The position numbers were made by a program, and so were the translations under genes. Positions 45,135 to 58,492 of a stretch of DNA of 64,000 bases are shown here, piece by piece (the first letter of the stretch is position 1; each line of letters opens with the position of its first letter). The stretch comes from Begonia masoniana (Eukaryota; Streptophyta; Magnoliopsida; Cucurbitales; Begoniaceae), in NCBI GenBank assembly GCA_022432975.1, contig CM039516.1, forward strand, positions 29,218,051 to 29,282,050, in the 5' to 3' direction. The notes under the pieces were generated by a model. That model worked only from the letters and a program-made list of their open reading frames with translations. It did not search any database and had not been told where the DNA came from.

Positions 45135-46430
45135 TGTTGTGAGTAGCCTGTATGTGATGTGATGTGATGTGTGGGTGCAGTCATTGTGAGTACGTTGTGG
45201 TTAGCATGCATCATGTTTTAAAAGTTACGCAAAATGTTTTGAGCATGTTTTAAGCAAGGGAGAGTAGTGGATGTGAGGTATGGTGTGGACAGGCGATAGT
45301 GGGCTCGAGTGTGACTTGTGGGCCCCCCTTCTGGGATGAGCTAGAGGCAACGCGGTGTATCGATTGACTATCCTGGATAGTTGCATTTCGAGTCGAGACA
45401 GTGGCTGGAGTGTGACTTGTGGGCCTCGCTTCCGGGATGAGCTGGAGCGGTGGCGACTTGACGATGGCAGCGCGGTGTATCGACCGACTGTCCCGGGCGG
45501 TTGCATTTCGAGTTGAGATAGGGGGTTTGGGTGTGACTTGTGGGCCCCATTCCTGGAGGAACCGGGACGGCGACGACGTGCCGATAAACAGTGTGGTGTA
45601 CAGACCGACTACCCGGTGCGGTTGCATTCCAAACCTCGGTGAGATGCGATGCGGTGAGGTGATGACAACGTGTGTAGAGATGTGTATGTGTTATGATTGC
45701 ATAACCAGTTTTCATGCTTCATGTTTATTTTTCAGCACTCTATTTTCTAAGCTTTGAGCTTACAGTGTGTTCTGTGGTGTAGGTACTGCTGAGTAGGAGG
45801 GTGAGTACCGAGAGCCTGACCAGTAGTAGATGGCAGTTGGTGACGTGCGACAAGGGCCTCGGTTGATGGCAGTGTTAGGGCGACCCGACCCAGGGAGCCG
45901 TGGCACGGTGTTGATAGGGAGTAGGACTCCTTTTGGTTTTTTTTTTTTTTTTTTTTGTAGGGGTATTGTGTGTTCGTTGTATATAGTCATAGTTAAGGGT
46001 GATGTGTCACCCTATACTGTGAATTTTCTTCATTTTGGGTCGGTAGCACAGTGTTTCTTGCTGATATGATAATTGTCTAGAGATTTTGTATGTTGGTTAG
46101 ATGAGTAGGAATATTCTAGATTTGGTTGAGGATTGATTTTTATGTAGGTCTTAGCATTTTGGGGGCACCATTTTCAGGCGTTACTCTGCCGAAATTTTTT
46201 GGGAGGATGCCTTGAAGTCTAACGGTTAGGATTAAGGGAAATTAGTGAGTCTAGGCAGCTAGGTAAGACATAAGAGGACTTCGGGAGGTTATTTTTAATT
46301 CCGCTGCGTGAGTTTTATTAGAAGGTATTTCCAGCGTTGGAACTGTAAGCGAATGAGATAGTTGAGAGAGTCGTGTTAGCCAGAGTAGCCTCTGTAGCGA
46401 ACCGGGTCGTGGAGACTTCGGGGCGTTACA
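45135..46430 (+). mobile_element. Family D-like LTR fragment, 3' part
   Basis: The complement of LTR D is recognisable: GGTGTAG/GTACTG acceptor-like site near 45783, GTGATGTGTCACCCTATACT, CAGGCGTTACTCTGCCGAAA, and end GGGCGTTACA at 46430. The left part was lost where element F inserted. A run of about 22 T occurs at 45935-45957. Confidence 0.75.
45296..45620. repeat. Three GC-rich units of about 110-125 bp
   Basis: Each has GTGTGACTTGTGGGCC near its start and a CGACTGTCC-like piece with GGTTGCATTYC near its end. They lie in the mid-LTR slot before the acceptor-like site. The long frames across them on both strands reflect GC content and period. Confidence 0.85.
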
Positions 46431-46869
46431 ACTGCAAACAGTTGCAGAAAATCAAGTTGAACAACTTCCTACACTATTTCCATAGTCTTCAAATACAACG
46501 TCAAGATGAACAATTTAAGAATTTTTTGGAGGTGCCGAAACAACTTCACATCAATATCCCTCTCGTTGAACCTTTTGAGCAAATGTCAAGCCAAACCAAA
46601 TTTTTATAAGAGATCTTGTCAAGAAAAGAAAACCTAGTGAATGTGAAATGATGGCGAACAAAAAGAAAAAGAAAATGGGAAAGAACTATTCTGAATGGAA
46701 ATTCAGATTAGATCGATCTTGGATAAATGTTTGGATCCTCTCAACCCTTGACAACAGAAACTTATTATTCATGGTCACTCAGTTCAAATATTTGATGCAA
46801 AGTCAAAGTGAACCTTTAGCTTTTTTTGCAAACAACATCGATATGCCACACGGGAACATGTTGATTTGA
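46431..46869 (+). pseudogene. Ty3-type polyprotein fragment (Athila-like)
   Basis: Encodes FKNFLEVPKQLHINIPLVE and EQMSSQTKFL, which match a motif (KFLEVFKKLHINIPFAEALE type) between Gag and protease in Athila/Tat-type plant Ty3 elements. There is a stop after TKFL and another 16 codons later. The following frame to 46869 is not recognised. Lineage differs from the chromoviruses around it. Confidence 0.6.
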
Positions 46870-48370
46870 ATAAAACCTTACCAAACAACTCTTACAACTA
46901 CAATAAACATATTAGTTTGTTGCTATCATATTAGGACCACTACAATAAACGATAACTTGTCCATTCTTTGTATGAAGTGTCTATTTCTGTAGGTGGAAAT
47001 CATATGTGGCTGTATAGTTTTTCAGTCAATCCACAACCAAGATCACATCAAACTAAAGCTGTATAACATCCAGGTTTGTTAAAAACTTTTGATCGTCGAT
47101 CACCACACACAAAATTCTAGACTGTAGAACCTCACTTCCCTCATTCAAAGGTGTGATGAGCACCAATGGAGGTTCAAGATCCTCCACTCATAACCGCAAG
47201 AGTAATGCAAAAATTACTAAAATAAAATAGTGTCCACCCAGTATCAAACAACACTCATACTAAATAATGTGAAATTAAAATTATAGAGTCCATGCTTCCA
47301 TGATCAGCCTGATAATTTGCAGTGCAATTTGCCTCTATATACAGATGCCTTCATAAAAGCATGGTATCAGTTGATCACGCAACTCTTTCAGTTAACTTGT
47401 ATATGACCGTTGTGCAATTTTTCAAAGCTGCTGAACATCTTAGTAGACCCTTTGGTAGATCGCATTGGTCAACCTCTTACGAGACCATTTGACACTTTGA
47501 GCTCTCAGATTTATTTGAAACAATTCTCAAATTTGCTATAAAGATTGCATGGATCTACCTTAACTTGTTTCATAGATTGTGACGATTGACTCTGCATTGG
47601 ACAAGTCGATACTTTGAGTTGTTGGGAATTCTTTTCAATATTAAACCAGTCAACACTTTGAGCTCATGGATTTTTGAGCAGTTTCTTCACAAATTTACAT
47701 GCATATCTCTTTTCATTTTCATCATGCTAGTCCTGTAAACTTTAACATAAACGGAGAGTACTTTAAACACATGTTAAAATAAACAAAAATACTCCTAACC
47801 AAAGGTATTTTTTAATAAGGTAAATATTCGAACTTTATATTCATATTATTAAACAATGAAGAACTTTGATTATGCAATTTATATACTTATCATCAAAGTA
47901 AATAAACTTAATTCATATTAAGTTAACAATCTCTTCTTTTTTGAAGATGATAAATATGGATTATCCAAAAATTTTTATATTAGCTCTCCTTTTTAACATA
48001 TGCTACATTTTTGTTTATTTTATTCACTAGAACTTAGATATATATTCAGTCAAGACATAAACAAATACCCACTTTCATCCAAAGACACCACATCATAATT
48101 TGCTCCTAATATTTTGCATAATGTGCAAAAACCTACTCGCTCAGTTGAAGGTGCACACAATTCCCCAATCATATGTCTAATAAATCTGATGATTCTGATC
48201 GATAATTAATGACATGCATGGTAAAAAGTAAACACTTACAGCCATCGTAAACAATATTATAAAAAACTGAATTGTATGAGAAAGGGCACAACCTAGTTTT
48301 CTGAGTGGTATATCAGGAAATAAGTTTTGAAAACTTTGTTTGCACAATTGAATATAAGTAAAAACATGTA
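46870..48370. other. No gene recognised
   Basis: AT-rich DNA with short frames only. CACTTTGAGCTC-type motifs recur at about 47490 and 47650 (ACACTTTGAGCTC), but I find no clear repeat unit, coding domain or LTR end. Confidence 0.55.
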
Positions 48371-49295
48371 GGATTGATATAATCTAAGAGGGGATGGGGT
48401 GAATTAGGTTTTCTAAATTTTTTATGCGATTAAAATACTATTTGTTTGCTATCTTAAATTATATATTTTCTCTTAATTGGGCTTATTGAGTCTAACATGC
48501 AAGTGATAAAAAAAAGTATAAGAATGCAAATGATTTGCTAATGCGGTTTGACCAATTGCCTACGTCCGCACTCCAATGATCCTTCTTAAAAGCTCCTTTT
48601 GCTAATACCCTTGTAGTTACAACCAATTGATATTTTGGGTGCAGTCAGACATTGCCCTTTATCTGTTCTACAATTAACAAAAGTAGAAGTTTAAAGGTTT
48701 AAGCAAAATGGCCTAACTCTCATAAATGAGAAATGTTTAGTTTAGGAATGAGAGGAGTTAGGCTAACACTCAAGAGTGAAGGATATAATATCGCAAAATA
48801 AAATTAGTACCACTTCAGCGTAATGTTTGGTAAATTGCCCAGGGAAGTGAGCTTCTATTTATAGACTCCTTCAAAAAATTTAAGCAGCGATCACCCTTTT
48901 CTATTCGTCTAGGCAATTGCAATATATCCATTAGAGACATCAACGAGGTGATAGGTTTTCATGGACATTTATCTAGACATCCACTCTTGGTGTTTGCACA
49001 TTAAGATTGGACGTTTGCAAATGCCTCAATTGAAATTCCTTGCCTCTAAGTAAGACATTCGCAAGACTCTTTGATTGTTTGTTGCAAGTGATCACATCTA
49101 TCTCTAGGCACAAATTAAGATTCAAAAATCTTTGCCATGGGAATGGGCCACCACATCTCTTATGGGCCACCTTTATGGGTGAAAGCAACCAAAAAGCTTT
49201 TCGAGACTGGACATCCACGAGTTCTTTCATTTTGCACGTGGCTCCCGATTGAGTTTTTGTACTTTATCATTGGGCACACACACGTAGTGATCTTC
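48371..49295 (+). mobile_element. Probable copia-type LTR remnant, interrupted by LTR E
   Basis: The start (TTGATATAATCTAAGAGGGG then GGTGAATTAGGTTTTC) and the block GCGGTTTGACCAATTGCCTA are typical of plant LTRs of the copia type. The sequence resumes after LTR E at 52661. Edges and partner LTR were not found. Confidence 0.4.
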
Positions 49296-52200
49296 TGTAA
49301 CACTCAAAATTATTATCGGCTAAAGTATTACGTGTGCCTCATAATTGATATTCTTAAATTGTCATTTATTTGTGTAAGTGAATTGGAATTTAAGCAAAAG
49401 TCAAAAGGAAAGGACATACATGTTAGTTGATAAAAGAATTAAAAGAAGGAAGAATAGAGGATGAGATACATTGTAAATCACGGTTGAAGCAAGACAAAAA
49501 GATGAAAGAAGAAAGAAATGATGTGTTTTGAAAAGTCAACTCTCATGCTTTATGTGAGAGATATTTACGTGAAATAGAAATAAAGGGGGGGAGATTTGGT
49601 TTATAAAATGCTGAATTTAGAGAGAGTGAGAGAGAGTAATGATGACAGTGTGGTGGTTAAATGAAATTTTGCCACCTCATTATACAATTGATGTTTATCC
49701 TTTAAGTAAAGTATAAGAAATTGTTTTTTTGTTTTGTAAAGACAACTCTCTGTGCGTGAAAGCTCTCTTCTCCCTCTTCATGTTCTAAAAGCTTCTCACG
49801 CCAAAGTCCTACCACTTCTCAAGATTTTATCAAGGTAAGTTAAATATGGGTTTTAGTGAATGCAAGTTAGGGTTTTATATGCATAAGTGGGTTATTTTAA
49901 TGAGCTTTGAGGATGTTTGGTAAACCCTAACTTGTTGTACCAAATTTTTATTTTTGGTTGCTGGATTTCTCCCTCTATTAAATGCTTAATCATGCTAGAT
50001 AATCATGTTGATGGATTGTATTGAAAAGATTTGAAATGTTAGTTAAGTTTTGTAGAAATTTGAAATTTATTAAAAAATAGAACAACCTCTATTTTGGCCA
50101 ATTTCAACAGATCTAATTGTGTTGGTTTGAAAAATGGTTTTGACTATTAGACACTGACTCCTTAAGGTTTACGTGACAATTTGAATTATCAAATTCAGAC
50201 ATATATTCAATTTATTATGAATTTTTGAAGTTGGACGATAAAATGATAAATCCGAGAATTTGTTAAAAAAATGTATGAATTATGGTTAGTTGATGAATAA
50301 GTGATTTAATTTAGTGCTTGGAATTAGTGAATGTGTTTATATACATTCATTTTGATTATGTTATGAGATTGAAGTTAATGGATATCGTTTATGCTTTAGG
50401 TTTTAAAGGTGTCAAAGATTTAATGTACGGATTGAGATAAGTTGCCTACTGATCCAGGCAAGTAGTGATGTGAACCGAGAAGCGATAAATCTCAATGTCA
50501 AGGACCATGATTTATTAGAAGATAAAGGAGGTCCAACGAGCAAAGCTTCACATGGTTTTGTCGTGGAAACCCGAGGAAAAGAGCGATCACAACAAAAGCA
50601 AAAGACTATAAAAATAAAGAGCTTTATAGCATGGAAGTGGGCCCCACAAACTTGGCAAAATAAGACCCACAAGGCACGGAATTGGGCTCCACAAATACCA
50701 ATGGATTGGAGAGAGAAGGGTAAAGATCCACACAAACTACAAAGAGATAAAGATTCACGTGGGTTGGAAAGAGATAAAGATCCACATGACTTGGTTTATG
50801 ATGTGATCCAAGTTGAGACCAGGTCAAAGCCCAAGAACAAGGATCCAATTGAAGATACGGGCAGCCCAATGACAAGAGCAAGAAGCCCAAGATTATTGGA
50901 AGATCTTTTGAAGAAAGAGTGCGATGCACATGCACACGTAAGAATTAAAAACACATGTGTCATGCATATGCACATGTAGGAATTAAAGAAGACATGCGCC
51001 AAGCACATGCATATACGAGGAATTAAAAAGTCACATGCAAAGCACATGCAAATCATACAAATCTCGTATGATAGATCTTATCCGACAGAATCTACTCAAA
51101 TCATATTCAAACGTAGTTTAAACATGAATGATATCTGATAATGCAAAGGATCATTATCTCATGATTTTATTAGTTATTTTATCTTTATTTTTATTTTTTA
51201 TTATTATTTAATTTAATTTTAATGTGTCGCCTATTTAATGGCAAAACTATTTGATTTAATGGAAGAACAAGTTTGAATTAAAAATTGAGTGTTTTTTTAA
51301 AGAGGATTTCTCTTTAGTTCTTTGCGAAGAACAACGATCTTCTTCAAGTCATGCTCGAAGAATCTCGCTTGATAGCTTTGGTTCTTACCAACGAGTTTGG
51401 TCTGGGTCAAGCTCCTGTTTTGATAGCTTTGGTTCAGCCAACAGGTATGGCTCGGGTCAAGCTCCTGTTTTGATAACTAGGGTTCCATCAAATTATTCGA
51501 TTGAGGTCTTAGTTCCTTACTTTGTTCTTGAATCAAAAAGGCGTTCCATTCAATTATTCCGCGTTGTTGTCGGGTCCCGGGTCCTTTCGATCCGAGGTTC
51601 GCATCAGTTGGTATCAGAGCTTCGGCTCTTTGATTCAAGAAGCTATCTTTAATTTTATTGTCAATCTTTTCTTCATCCTATTCTATTCGTCCTACTAGTC
51701 AAAAAATTGATCAACTTCCCATCTAGTATGAGGATCATATGTTATGTAAACAAAAATGAAAACGGAAAAGAAATGAAAGAGTGGAAACTACATATGTTAG
51801 GAGTTAGTTTAAGTATTTTCATTTTATTTATGCATTACTTATAAAGTATTAGGCTTATAGTTGAGTTCTGTGATGTTGGTAACGAAGAGATAGCTGGTTA
51901 GATTCTCGAGCATATATAGGATTAGTGAACTCAGTTGACGAGGTACGTTCATGATGACGATTCAAGCTAATTGTTGGGTGATTTAACCATGGAGCGTATA
52001 TATGTTTTTGTAAGTTTTGAAGTAATATTTTGAAGGAAGAAAATGTATTTAAATGTATAGGTTTAGTGATTTGGCAAAACTCTTTTCATGTATATACTGG
52101 ATTTAGAAGTTCTTGTATGAAAAATATCTGAATTGTGATTGTAGAAGTGTGAATATGTTTGATAATAGTTTTGGGATGACTTAGTATGAAAAATATACAT

Positions 52201-52660
52201 TTTGATGCAGGATAGTAGTTTTGAGATAATTTGTTTAGTTTTGGTTTCAAAGAATTTAAGTGTTATGCTGCTCAATTTTTTTGGAAAGAGAGGTGTTTTT
52301 AAGTTTAAATTCGGTTAGTAGAAAATATGTTTAGGTTTTTGAAAAAAATTTAACAGAATGAAGGAATTTTTCAAAAATATAGAGTAGCCGATCGATCAGC
52401 TGTGCTATATAAAAACTAAAAATTTTATTTAATTTTCAATTAAAAATTTCTAACTCGAAATTTTATATGATTGGTTTTCTACTTTAAGGAAAGGTCTTTC
52501 GCTACGCATTTTAAACGATTTCAAATTATTGCGAAATTAGTTATGAAACGTTTTCCGTTCAAAGAAAAGTTTTAAAATTTACACGAAATTTTCAAAGTAT
52601 AATAAGTATAAGTTATGAAGTCGAGTAGCGACTCGGGTTTAGATAAATCGGGGCGCTACA
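49296..52660 (+). mobile_element. LTR of family E with an internal insertion, TCTTC target duplications
   Basis: TGTAACACTC at 49296 to GGGCGCTACA at 52660, flanked by TCTTC at 49291-49295 and 52661-52665. Landmarks as in the other families: donor CAAG/GTAAGT at 49835, acceptor CTTTAG at 50399, donor CCAG/GCAAGT at 50458, TTATAAAGTATTAGGCTTAT near 51840 and acceptor-like GTGATGTTG near 51873 (AG lost). A GCCGATCGATC palindrome lies at 52387. No gag or pol of its own, so a solo LTR carrying foreign DNA at about 50461-51722. Confidence 0.82.
50461..51722 (+). mobile_element. Insertion in LTR E: polyprotein tail, LTR-like DNA and primer site
   Basis: The first 500 bp are open and end with GSPMTRARSPRL, a motif found near the C-terminus of some plant Ty3 polyproteins. 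Then come imperfect CACATGCA-rich repeats (50930-51060), LTR-like DNA with a two-copy GGGTCAAGCTCCTGTTTTGA repeat (51400-51475), and a primer site TTGGTATCAGAGC at about 51608. A polyprotein tail, LTR and primer site in this order suggests a piece of a tandem or recombined element. Target duplications were not found. Confidence 0.5.
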
Positions 52661-53190
52661 TCTTCGACACTTTTGCGATCTTTTTCAATTGAGTCTTAAA
52701 GTGTAAACTTATTCTATGTTGCATAGACTCAATAAATGCATTAGTACGTCAAAATGCCCACTTTCAAAGGTATTTGAAACATTTGCATAATTTATATACT
52801 TTCAAAATATAATTTATTCAACCATATATTCAACGACAATGTAAACTTAAAAAATCATCAATAATTGAAATAATTTAATCAATCAATTTTACTCATCATT
52901 AAAAGTATTATGAAATAAAACCACATGTGCGCTAAAGAGCTCCTTATGTGTGCTTGTGCACATACAATACTCTCAACATTGTGATGTTGGCCTAAAATGT
53001 GCGATGTGACATGTCATTTACAAGAATAGGTCAACTTTGCAGTGGCACCCACTTATGCTGCAGAGGGCTGCATCACAACATAGCAAGAGGTATTGGCACT
53101 ATGGTCATGCCACTACTTTGGCCGAAATATCATCGTATAGGCTGCAACATGACAACATTATGGTCGCGTTCTCATATGAGTTTTTCCAAA
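52661..53190. other. Flank of LTR E, no gene recognised
   Basis: Continues the sequence broken at 49295 and then unassigned AT-rich DNA up to the copia LTR. Frames of 60-91 codons at 52999-53274 overlap one another and match nothing I know. Confidence 0.5.
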
Positions 53191-53755
53191 TGTTGGGAAA
53201 AACGGTCTATAAAATTTGATTACACCATAGATAAATTTCTTTTTCCCTCTTTGTACCTACGTGCACAAGACTAAAATCTGATTTGATCTTCCACTATCAA
53301 ATTATGGGTACACAATAATAATTTGTAAAATAAATTAAAAGAAACAACAACAAGAGCGATTAATATCGAGAATCAATATTTTCAAAAAATAGAAGAAAAA
53401 TAGAGCGATCTCACCAACCGACTTGTGACACAACCTGAGCGACTTTTGCTCTTCAATAATCGGAACCGGTAGAATTGTTGATCTCGTCGACTCAAAAAAC
53501 ACTCCGAAATCTTGGTTGAAATAGAGAAGAATTAATCATTCGATCTTGCACACAAAGATCAAAAAACCTAAAGAAAAATCCCTTTTTTTTCTTCTGTCTC
53601 TAGCTAAATCTCACTCTTCAAATTCTCTCTCGATCTTTTTTTTTCCTCTCACTTCAATCTCCATTTTAAAAACCACTTATCTCTCTCTATCTCTTTTTAT
53701 TTTATTATTTTTTTCATTATGTGGGTCCACCTCATAATAGAGGCGGAAACCAACA
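53191..53755 (-). mobile_element. 3' LTR of copia element J (565 bp)
   Basis: On the minus strand it starts TGTTGGTTTCCGCC at 53755 and ends TTTTTCCCAACA at 53191. A purine-rich tract (complement of 53756-53775, GGAGTAAGAGATT) precedes it. The partner LTR starts at 58271; both share CTATCAAAT(T/A)ATGGGTACAC. Confidence 0.8.
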
Positions 53756-53775
53756 AATCTCTTACTCCATCTCAT

Positions 53776-54785
53776 GCAAAGGGCTTAGCACCCCTTGCTA
53801 AGTGGTGGATGAATGAGATAGATAGACTAACTTGAGCAAACAAGCTAGTTAAGGAACCACTCACATTTACCTGGATGTGACTCACTAAGCACAAGTGGAG
53901 GCTAGTTTAGATATCACTCACCAAACTACGCTAACACTCACTTGGATATGACTCACCAAGCTCAAACGAAAGCACTTGTGTTTTGAAGACACACGAAATG
54001 TAAAATCCTTGACAACAATAAACGATTTTAATTCAACAATATTCGACCATTCCAAAGGAGGGAGTGAGCCCAATTTATAGCCAACATTCACTCAACAAAA
54101 TTAAATACAATTTTGAAAAATGAGTTAATGTGATGGTCTTCAAAGACACCCTTCCACTTGGTCAAAGCAACCTTTCATCTCCTCAAGGCACCCTTCCACG
54201 CATTCTTCAATGTATTCAATGACCTTTTGTTTTTTCAATGATCACCAACTCACAATAGCCCTCTTCACACAACCTAAACATAAATGACACGTACATTCAC
54301 TCACTTGGCTACATAAATGCAACGGCCGAGTAAACGAACAAAGACACATGCAAATTAAAATAACATAAGATACATATATGAAAATGGGCCTTATTAGAAG
54401 GATCAAGAACAAAGGTCAAAAGGTTGTTGCAAACTTGGACTCAATGAGCCTAAGGCATGGATGGTTACGCATCAACCAAGCATTAGCGCGGCCATTGGAT
54501 AGGTGCGGGCCTATCCACCAAAGAAAGTCAAAATGTCCTCTATAATTGATTTGGTTTACATAACAAATGATGTTCATTTTTGACGAGCTATCCTGTTCCA
54601 AAAACCTTGAGAAGTCAGCTAAAAACTTTATGTAGAACACTTTTTGATTTAAATTGTGAAGACTTCAGAAATGGCCAAATAGTCTTTGGGGGTCCGATTC
54701 CCGGCAGATTTCAACAATCTTTTTGACTTGTATTTTGTTCTCCATTTATGCTTCACCATGTTGAATTCCAGATTAAGTTTGTTTG
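53776..54785. other. Unassigned DNA inside copia element J
   Basis: Lies where RNase H coding is expected but shows none. It includes imperfect repeats of ACTCACTTGGATATGACTCA type (53860-53970). It may be a further insertion or decayed 3' UTR. Confidence 0.45.
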
Positions 54786-55545
54786 TCAATTATTGAAATT
54801 GAGGTATTGAATACTCTTTTCTCCTTGATCACCTACAAAACAAGCACTAGCAAAATCGTTAGAAATTCTCGATGCTCGAATGTTAATGAACAGATCCCAT
54901 ATCACATCAATAGCATACATCAAATTATCCACTGCTGATGCATAAGGTACTTTACTCATATCTTCTTTCTCTTTATCACTTGTAAGATTATGTTTCGAAC
55001 CCAACTTAAAATCAATTGCGAGTGGAGAACCTATTTTTGCATTGCTCACATTGAAGCTCCTAAGTTCTTTTTCAAAGTAATTTTCATGAGATAACCACAA
55101 TCTTCTATACTGTCTGTCGCGAGTAATTTTCATACCCAGAACTTATTTTGCAGGTCCCAATTCTTTCATCACAAAAGACTTACTGAGCTCACTCTTCAAC
55201 ATGTCAATCTTCTTGACGTCTAGATCCACAATTAACATGTCATCTACATACAACAGTAGAATGATGAAATCATCACTAGCGTCTCTTTTCATAAATACAC
55301 AGTGGTCAGAATTAGTCCTACTTAATCCTTGACTTGTCGTGAAATATTCAAATTTCTTGTACCATTTTCTTGGTGCTTTCTTCAAGCCGTATATGCGTTT
55401 CTTTAGTCTACAAACAAGATGTCCTTTGTCATTGACTTTGAACCCTTCTAGTTGTTCCATGTGTATTTCCTCTTCTAAATCTCCATGAAGAAATGCAGTC
55501 TTCACGTCAAGTTGTTGAATCTCGAGATTCAAACTAGCTGCCAAA
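54786..55545 (-). pseudogene. Copia reverse transcriptase of element J
   Basis: Minus-strand coding from IQQLDVKTAFLHGDLEEEIH through KKRIYGLKKAPRKWYKKF and the catalytic LLYVDDMLIV (YVDD intact) to KVPYASAVDNLMYA, the order and motifs of the Ty1/copia RT, closest in style to the Tork lineage. A stop near 55142 and a break before 54786 remove the RNase H part (NLMYA is followed by unrelated residues). Inactive. Confidence 0.88.
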
Positions 55546-56034
55546 TGTTATCTTCACAACTAGAGAGAAAATTTCATTAAAATCAACATTTTTTCTTTTG
55601 ATTGTATCCTTTTATAACAAATCTCGCTTTATATCTTAGTTCTGAGCAACTATCGTCAGTCTTCACCTTGGGGACCCATTTAGTTTTTAAAGCTCGCTTG
55701 ACCTTAGGCAACTTTACCAATTCATATATATGATTCTCAGGTAAAGAATTTATTACTTTTTGCTTGGCATTTTATAACTGTATCTTTTGTTCATGACACA
55801 TAACTTCCTGATAAGTTTTTTGTTTTCTTCCATCTATAAGCATCACATACTCATGGACAAAATATCTTCTAGAAAGCTCTCTATCTCTTGTTGATCTTTT
55901 TTCTGACAGTAATATCGAAGAATCTTCTTCAATTTGATTAATCGATTGAAACCCATCATTTGTAGAAATACCCTGATCAACAATATCACCATGGTCTTCC
56001 TCCCTGACTCCTCCGCAATTCTCAATTACTGAAA

Positions 56035-56960
56035 CTAAGTGAGATCTCTATACCTTATTAGTTCCAAGAAAATCACATCTCTGCTTCTTACTATTTTTTT
56101 AGTAACTGCATCCCAAAATATGTACCCGAACTTATGATGTGAATAACCTAAGAAGATACACTCTTTGGCTTTATCATTTAACTTGGATCGTTCATCTTTT
56201 GGAACGTGAATATAGGCTCTACACCCAAACACCCTCAAGTGCTTGTAAGAAACATCTTTCCCTTTCCAAACTCGTTTAGGAACATCACCATCTAATGGAG
56301 CTGAAGAAGAAAGGTTAATCAAGTCAATTGCAGTCCTCAAAACTTCACCCCAAAAAAGTTGAGATAATTTGGCATCAAAGAGCATACACTTGATTCTTTC
56401 TTGAATCGTTCTATTCATTCTTTCTGCCACTCTATTTTGACGAGGATTTTTAGGAAGTCTTCTCAAGTTTAATACCATGGCTCTTATAGTAGTTTTCAAA
56501 TGGCCCTCTAGACTCAGCACTATTATCAGCTCTGACATATTTAAGTTTTCTTCCGTTTTTTCTCTCTACCCTAACATGAAATTCTTTGAAAACTTCTAAT
56601 ACTTGATTTTTTTTCAAAGCAAAAGCAAACACCATTCGCGAGTGATCCTCGATAAATGCAACAAAATAGTTCGTACCACTAAATGTCTTATCTTGCATAC
56701 TACAGACATATGTATGAATTAAATCAAGAATCTAATGTCTCCTGGAAGGGTAGATACTCTGAAATGTAACCTTGTGAAATTTTTAAAACAAACAGTGCAC
56801 ACAACTCTTCAAATTTTAGCAGCTAAAACTAGACAAAAACTACTTCTTGACAAGTGTCTTAAGTCCCTTCTCACTAATGTGACCACACCTCTTATGTTTC
56901 AATATCATTTGACTTCTTGGTGACATTTATTTATTCTTTACATAACTTCATTTGTATGTA
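56035..56960 (-). pseudogene. Copia integrase core of element J
   Basis: Contains NYFVAFIEDHSRMVFAFALK and KYVRADNSAE, then QNRVAERMNRTIQERIKCML with the catalytic Glu, and FGCRAYIHVPKDERSKLNDK. Two frames overlap around 56450-56540, so at least one frame change is present, and a stop lies near 56700. The RADN where relatives have RSDNGGE is altered next to the second Asp. Confidence 0.85.
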
Positions 56961-58252
56961 GTAAAAAATATTAATCTTTTTTCATTTAGCTATAACTAGC
57001 AAACCAATGATGAGCTTCCATTTATCACAACCAAAATAGTTAACAAAACCTTCATCATCTAGCTTACTAGTAGATATAAAATTCAGCCGAATATCTAGAA
57101 TATGTCTAACATCTTTCAATGTCAACTTGCAGCTTGAATTGATTTTCAAATTAATATTACCAATTCCAACAATCTTTGATGCACCGTCGTTTTCCATCTT
57201 TACCTGAGCATAACTACCACTAGTGTAGGATGAGAAATATTCACCATGTGATGTAACATGATACGAAGCACCATAATAAAAAATCTAAGTACACGGTTGA
57301 AGTGTCAAATTCACACAACCTTCATCATAAGCAGTAATCATATAGCCACGAACAACCGCTACAGTAGTCTTTGTGTCACTATCCTGCTTACTATCTTTCC
57401 GTTTGGTTTGTTTTTTCTTCCATATTATGCAATACTTTTTCATATGTCCCGGCTTCCCACAATGAAAATATTTCATTGTTTTTCCTTTTAACTTAGATCT
57501 CCCTCTGGATGAACCCCTTTTATGTTGATCTCCACTTTGGCTTCAACCATGTCTTTTTTCTCACTAACAAGAGCACCTCCACTAGATGAATGACTCGAAT
57601 CCTTTCTTCTAACTTTCTCATTGAGTAAACAAACTTTAACCATATTCAGAGTTAATTTACCGTAAGACACTGAATTGCTAATTGTAACCACAAGTGTTTC
57701 CTAACTGTTTGGCATAGAACTAAGCAAAAGCAAAGTTTGTAACACATCATCTAACGTGATATCCATACCCAGCAGTTGATTCACTGAACTTTGAAACTCG
57801 CTTATGTGCTTGTTGACACTACGTCCATTCATATATTTCAAATTCACAAGTCTTTTAATTATAAGAGCTTTATTCTGAGCATTCCGACTTTCAAAAAGTG
57901 ATTTTTATTTCTTCCATAGTCGATCGACTATAGTTTCTATAACAATACTATGAAACACACTTGCATCAACCTAATGTCTGATATAAGCGACATATTTTTG
58001 ATGCATCAATTCTCAATCTTTATTTGTCTTGCCTCTCGGTTTCGTTACATCCCCATCAATCAGCTCACGAAGATTTTTACAAAAAAGCATAATTTTCATC
58101 ATAGGTTTCAACATATAATAATTGTGAGACTTCAATTTACATCGAACTCGAATCCTCAGCCATATTAATTCACACAACAAATCCAAAAAATATATAGTGT
58201 CACAAACTTTATTGACTATGGTGAAATTTGACCAAACTTGAGTCTCTAACAA
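56961..58252 (-). pseudogene. Copia gag, knuckle and protease of element J
   Basis: A knuckle-like YFHCGKPGHMKKYC at 57430-57476 has Tyr in place of the first zinc-binding Cys. Protease-region coding ends with LTLKDVRHILDIRLNFIS (about 57050-57130), typical before the copia integrase. Upstream, 57488-58250 holds Gag-like coding broken into short frames. Confidence 0.75.
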
Positions 58253-58492
58253 TCTGGCTCTCATACCACTTGTCGGGATAAATGCTATATAAAATTCGAT
58301 TATGCAGCAGATAGATTTATTTTTCCCTCTTTGTGAAATTAAAAAGATTATTATACCAATTGATAATATGCCATAAAATAAAGCAGAAAATAACGAGACA
58401 CTGAATTTAACGTGGTTTGACAATGTGCCTACATCCACAGTACAAAAATCTGATATGATATTCCACTATCAAATAATGGGTACACAATAATA
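58253..58492 (-). mobile_element. Primer site and truncated 5' LTR of copia element J
   Basis: Primer site on the complement of 58253-58270 (TGGTATGAGAGCCAG), then the LTR from TGTCGGGATAAATG at 58271. Element C2 interrupts it after TAATA at 58492; the uninterrupted form is seen in the other LTR near 53310. Confidence 0.82.

Noticed and set aside
45225..45757. Overlapping frames of 93-125 codons on both strands
   Set aside because: They follow GC-rich tandem units of an LTR, with no domain and open frames in several phases.
50470..50979. A host gene of 169 codons
   Set aside because: Lys/Asp-rich repetitive sequence ending in a retroelement-type TRAR motif, next to LTR-like DNA and a primer site.
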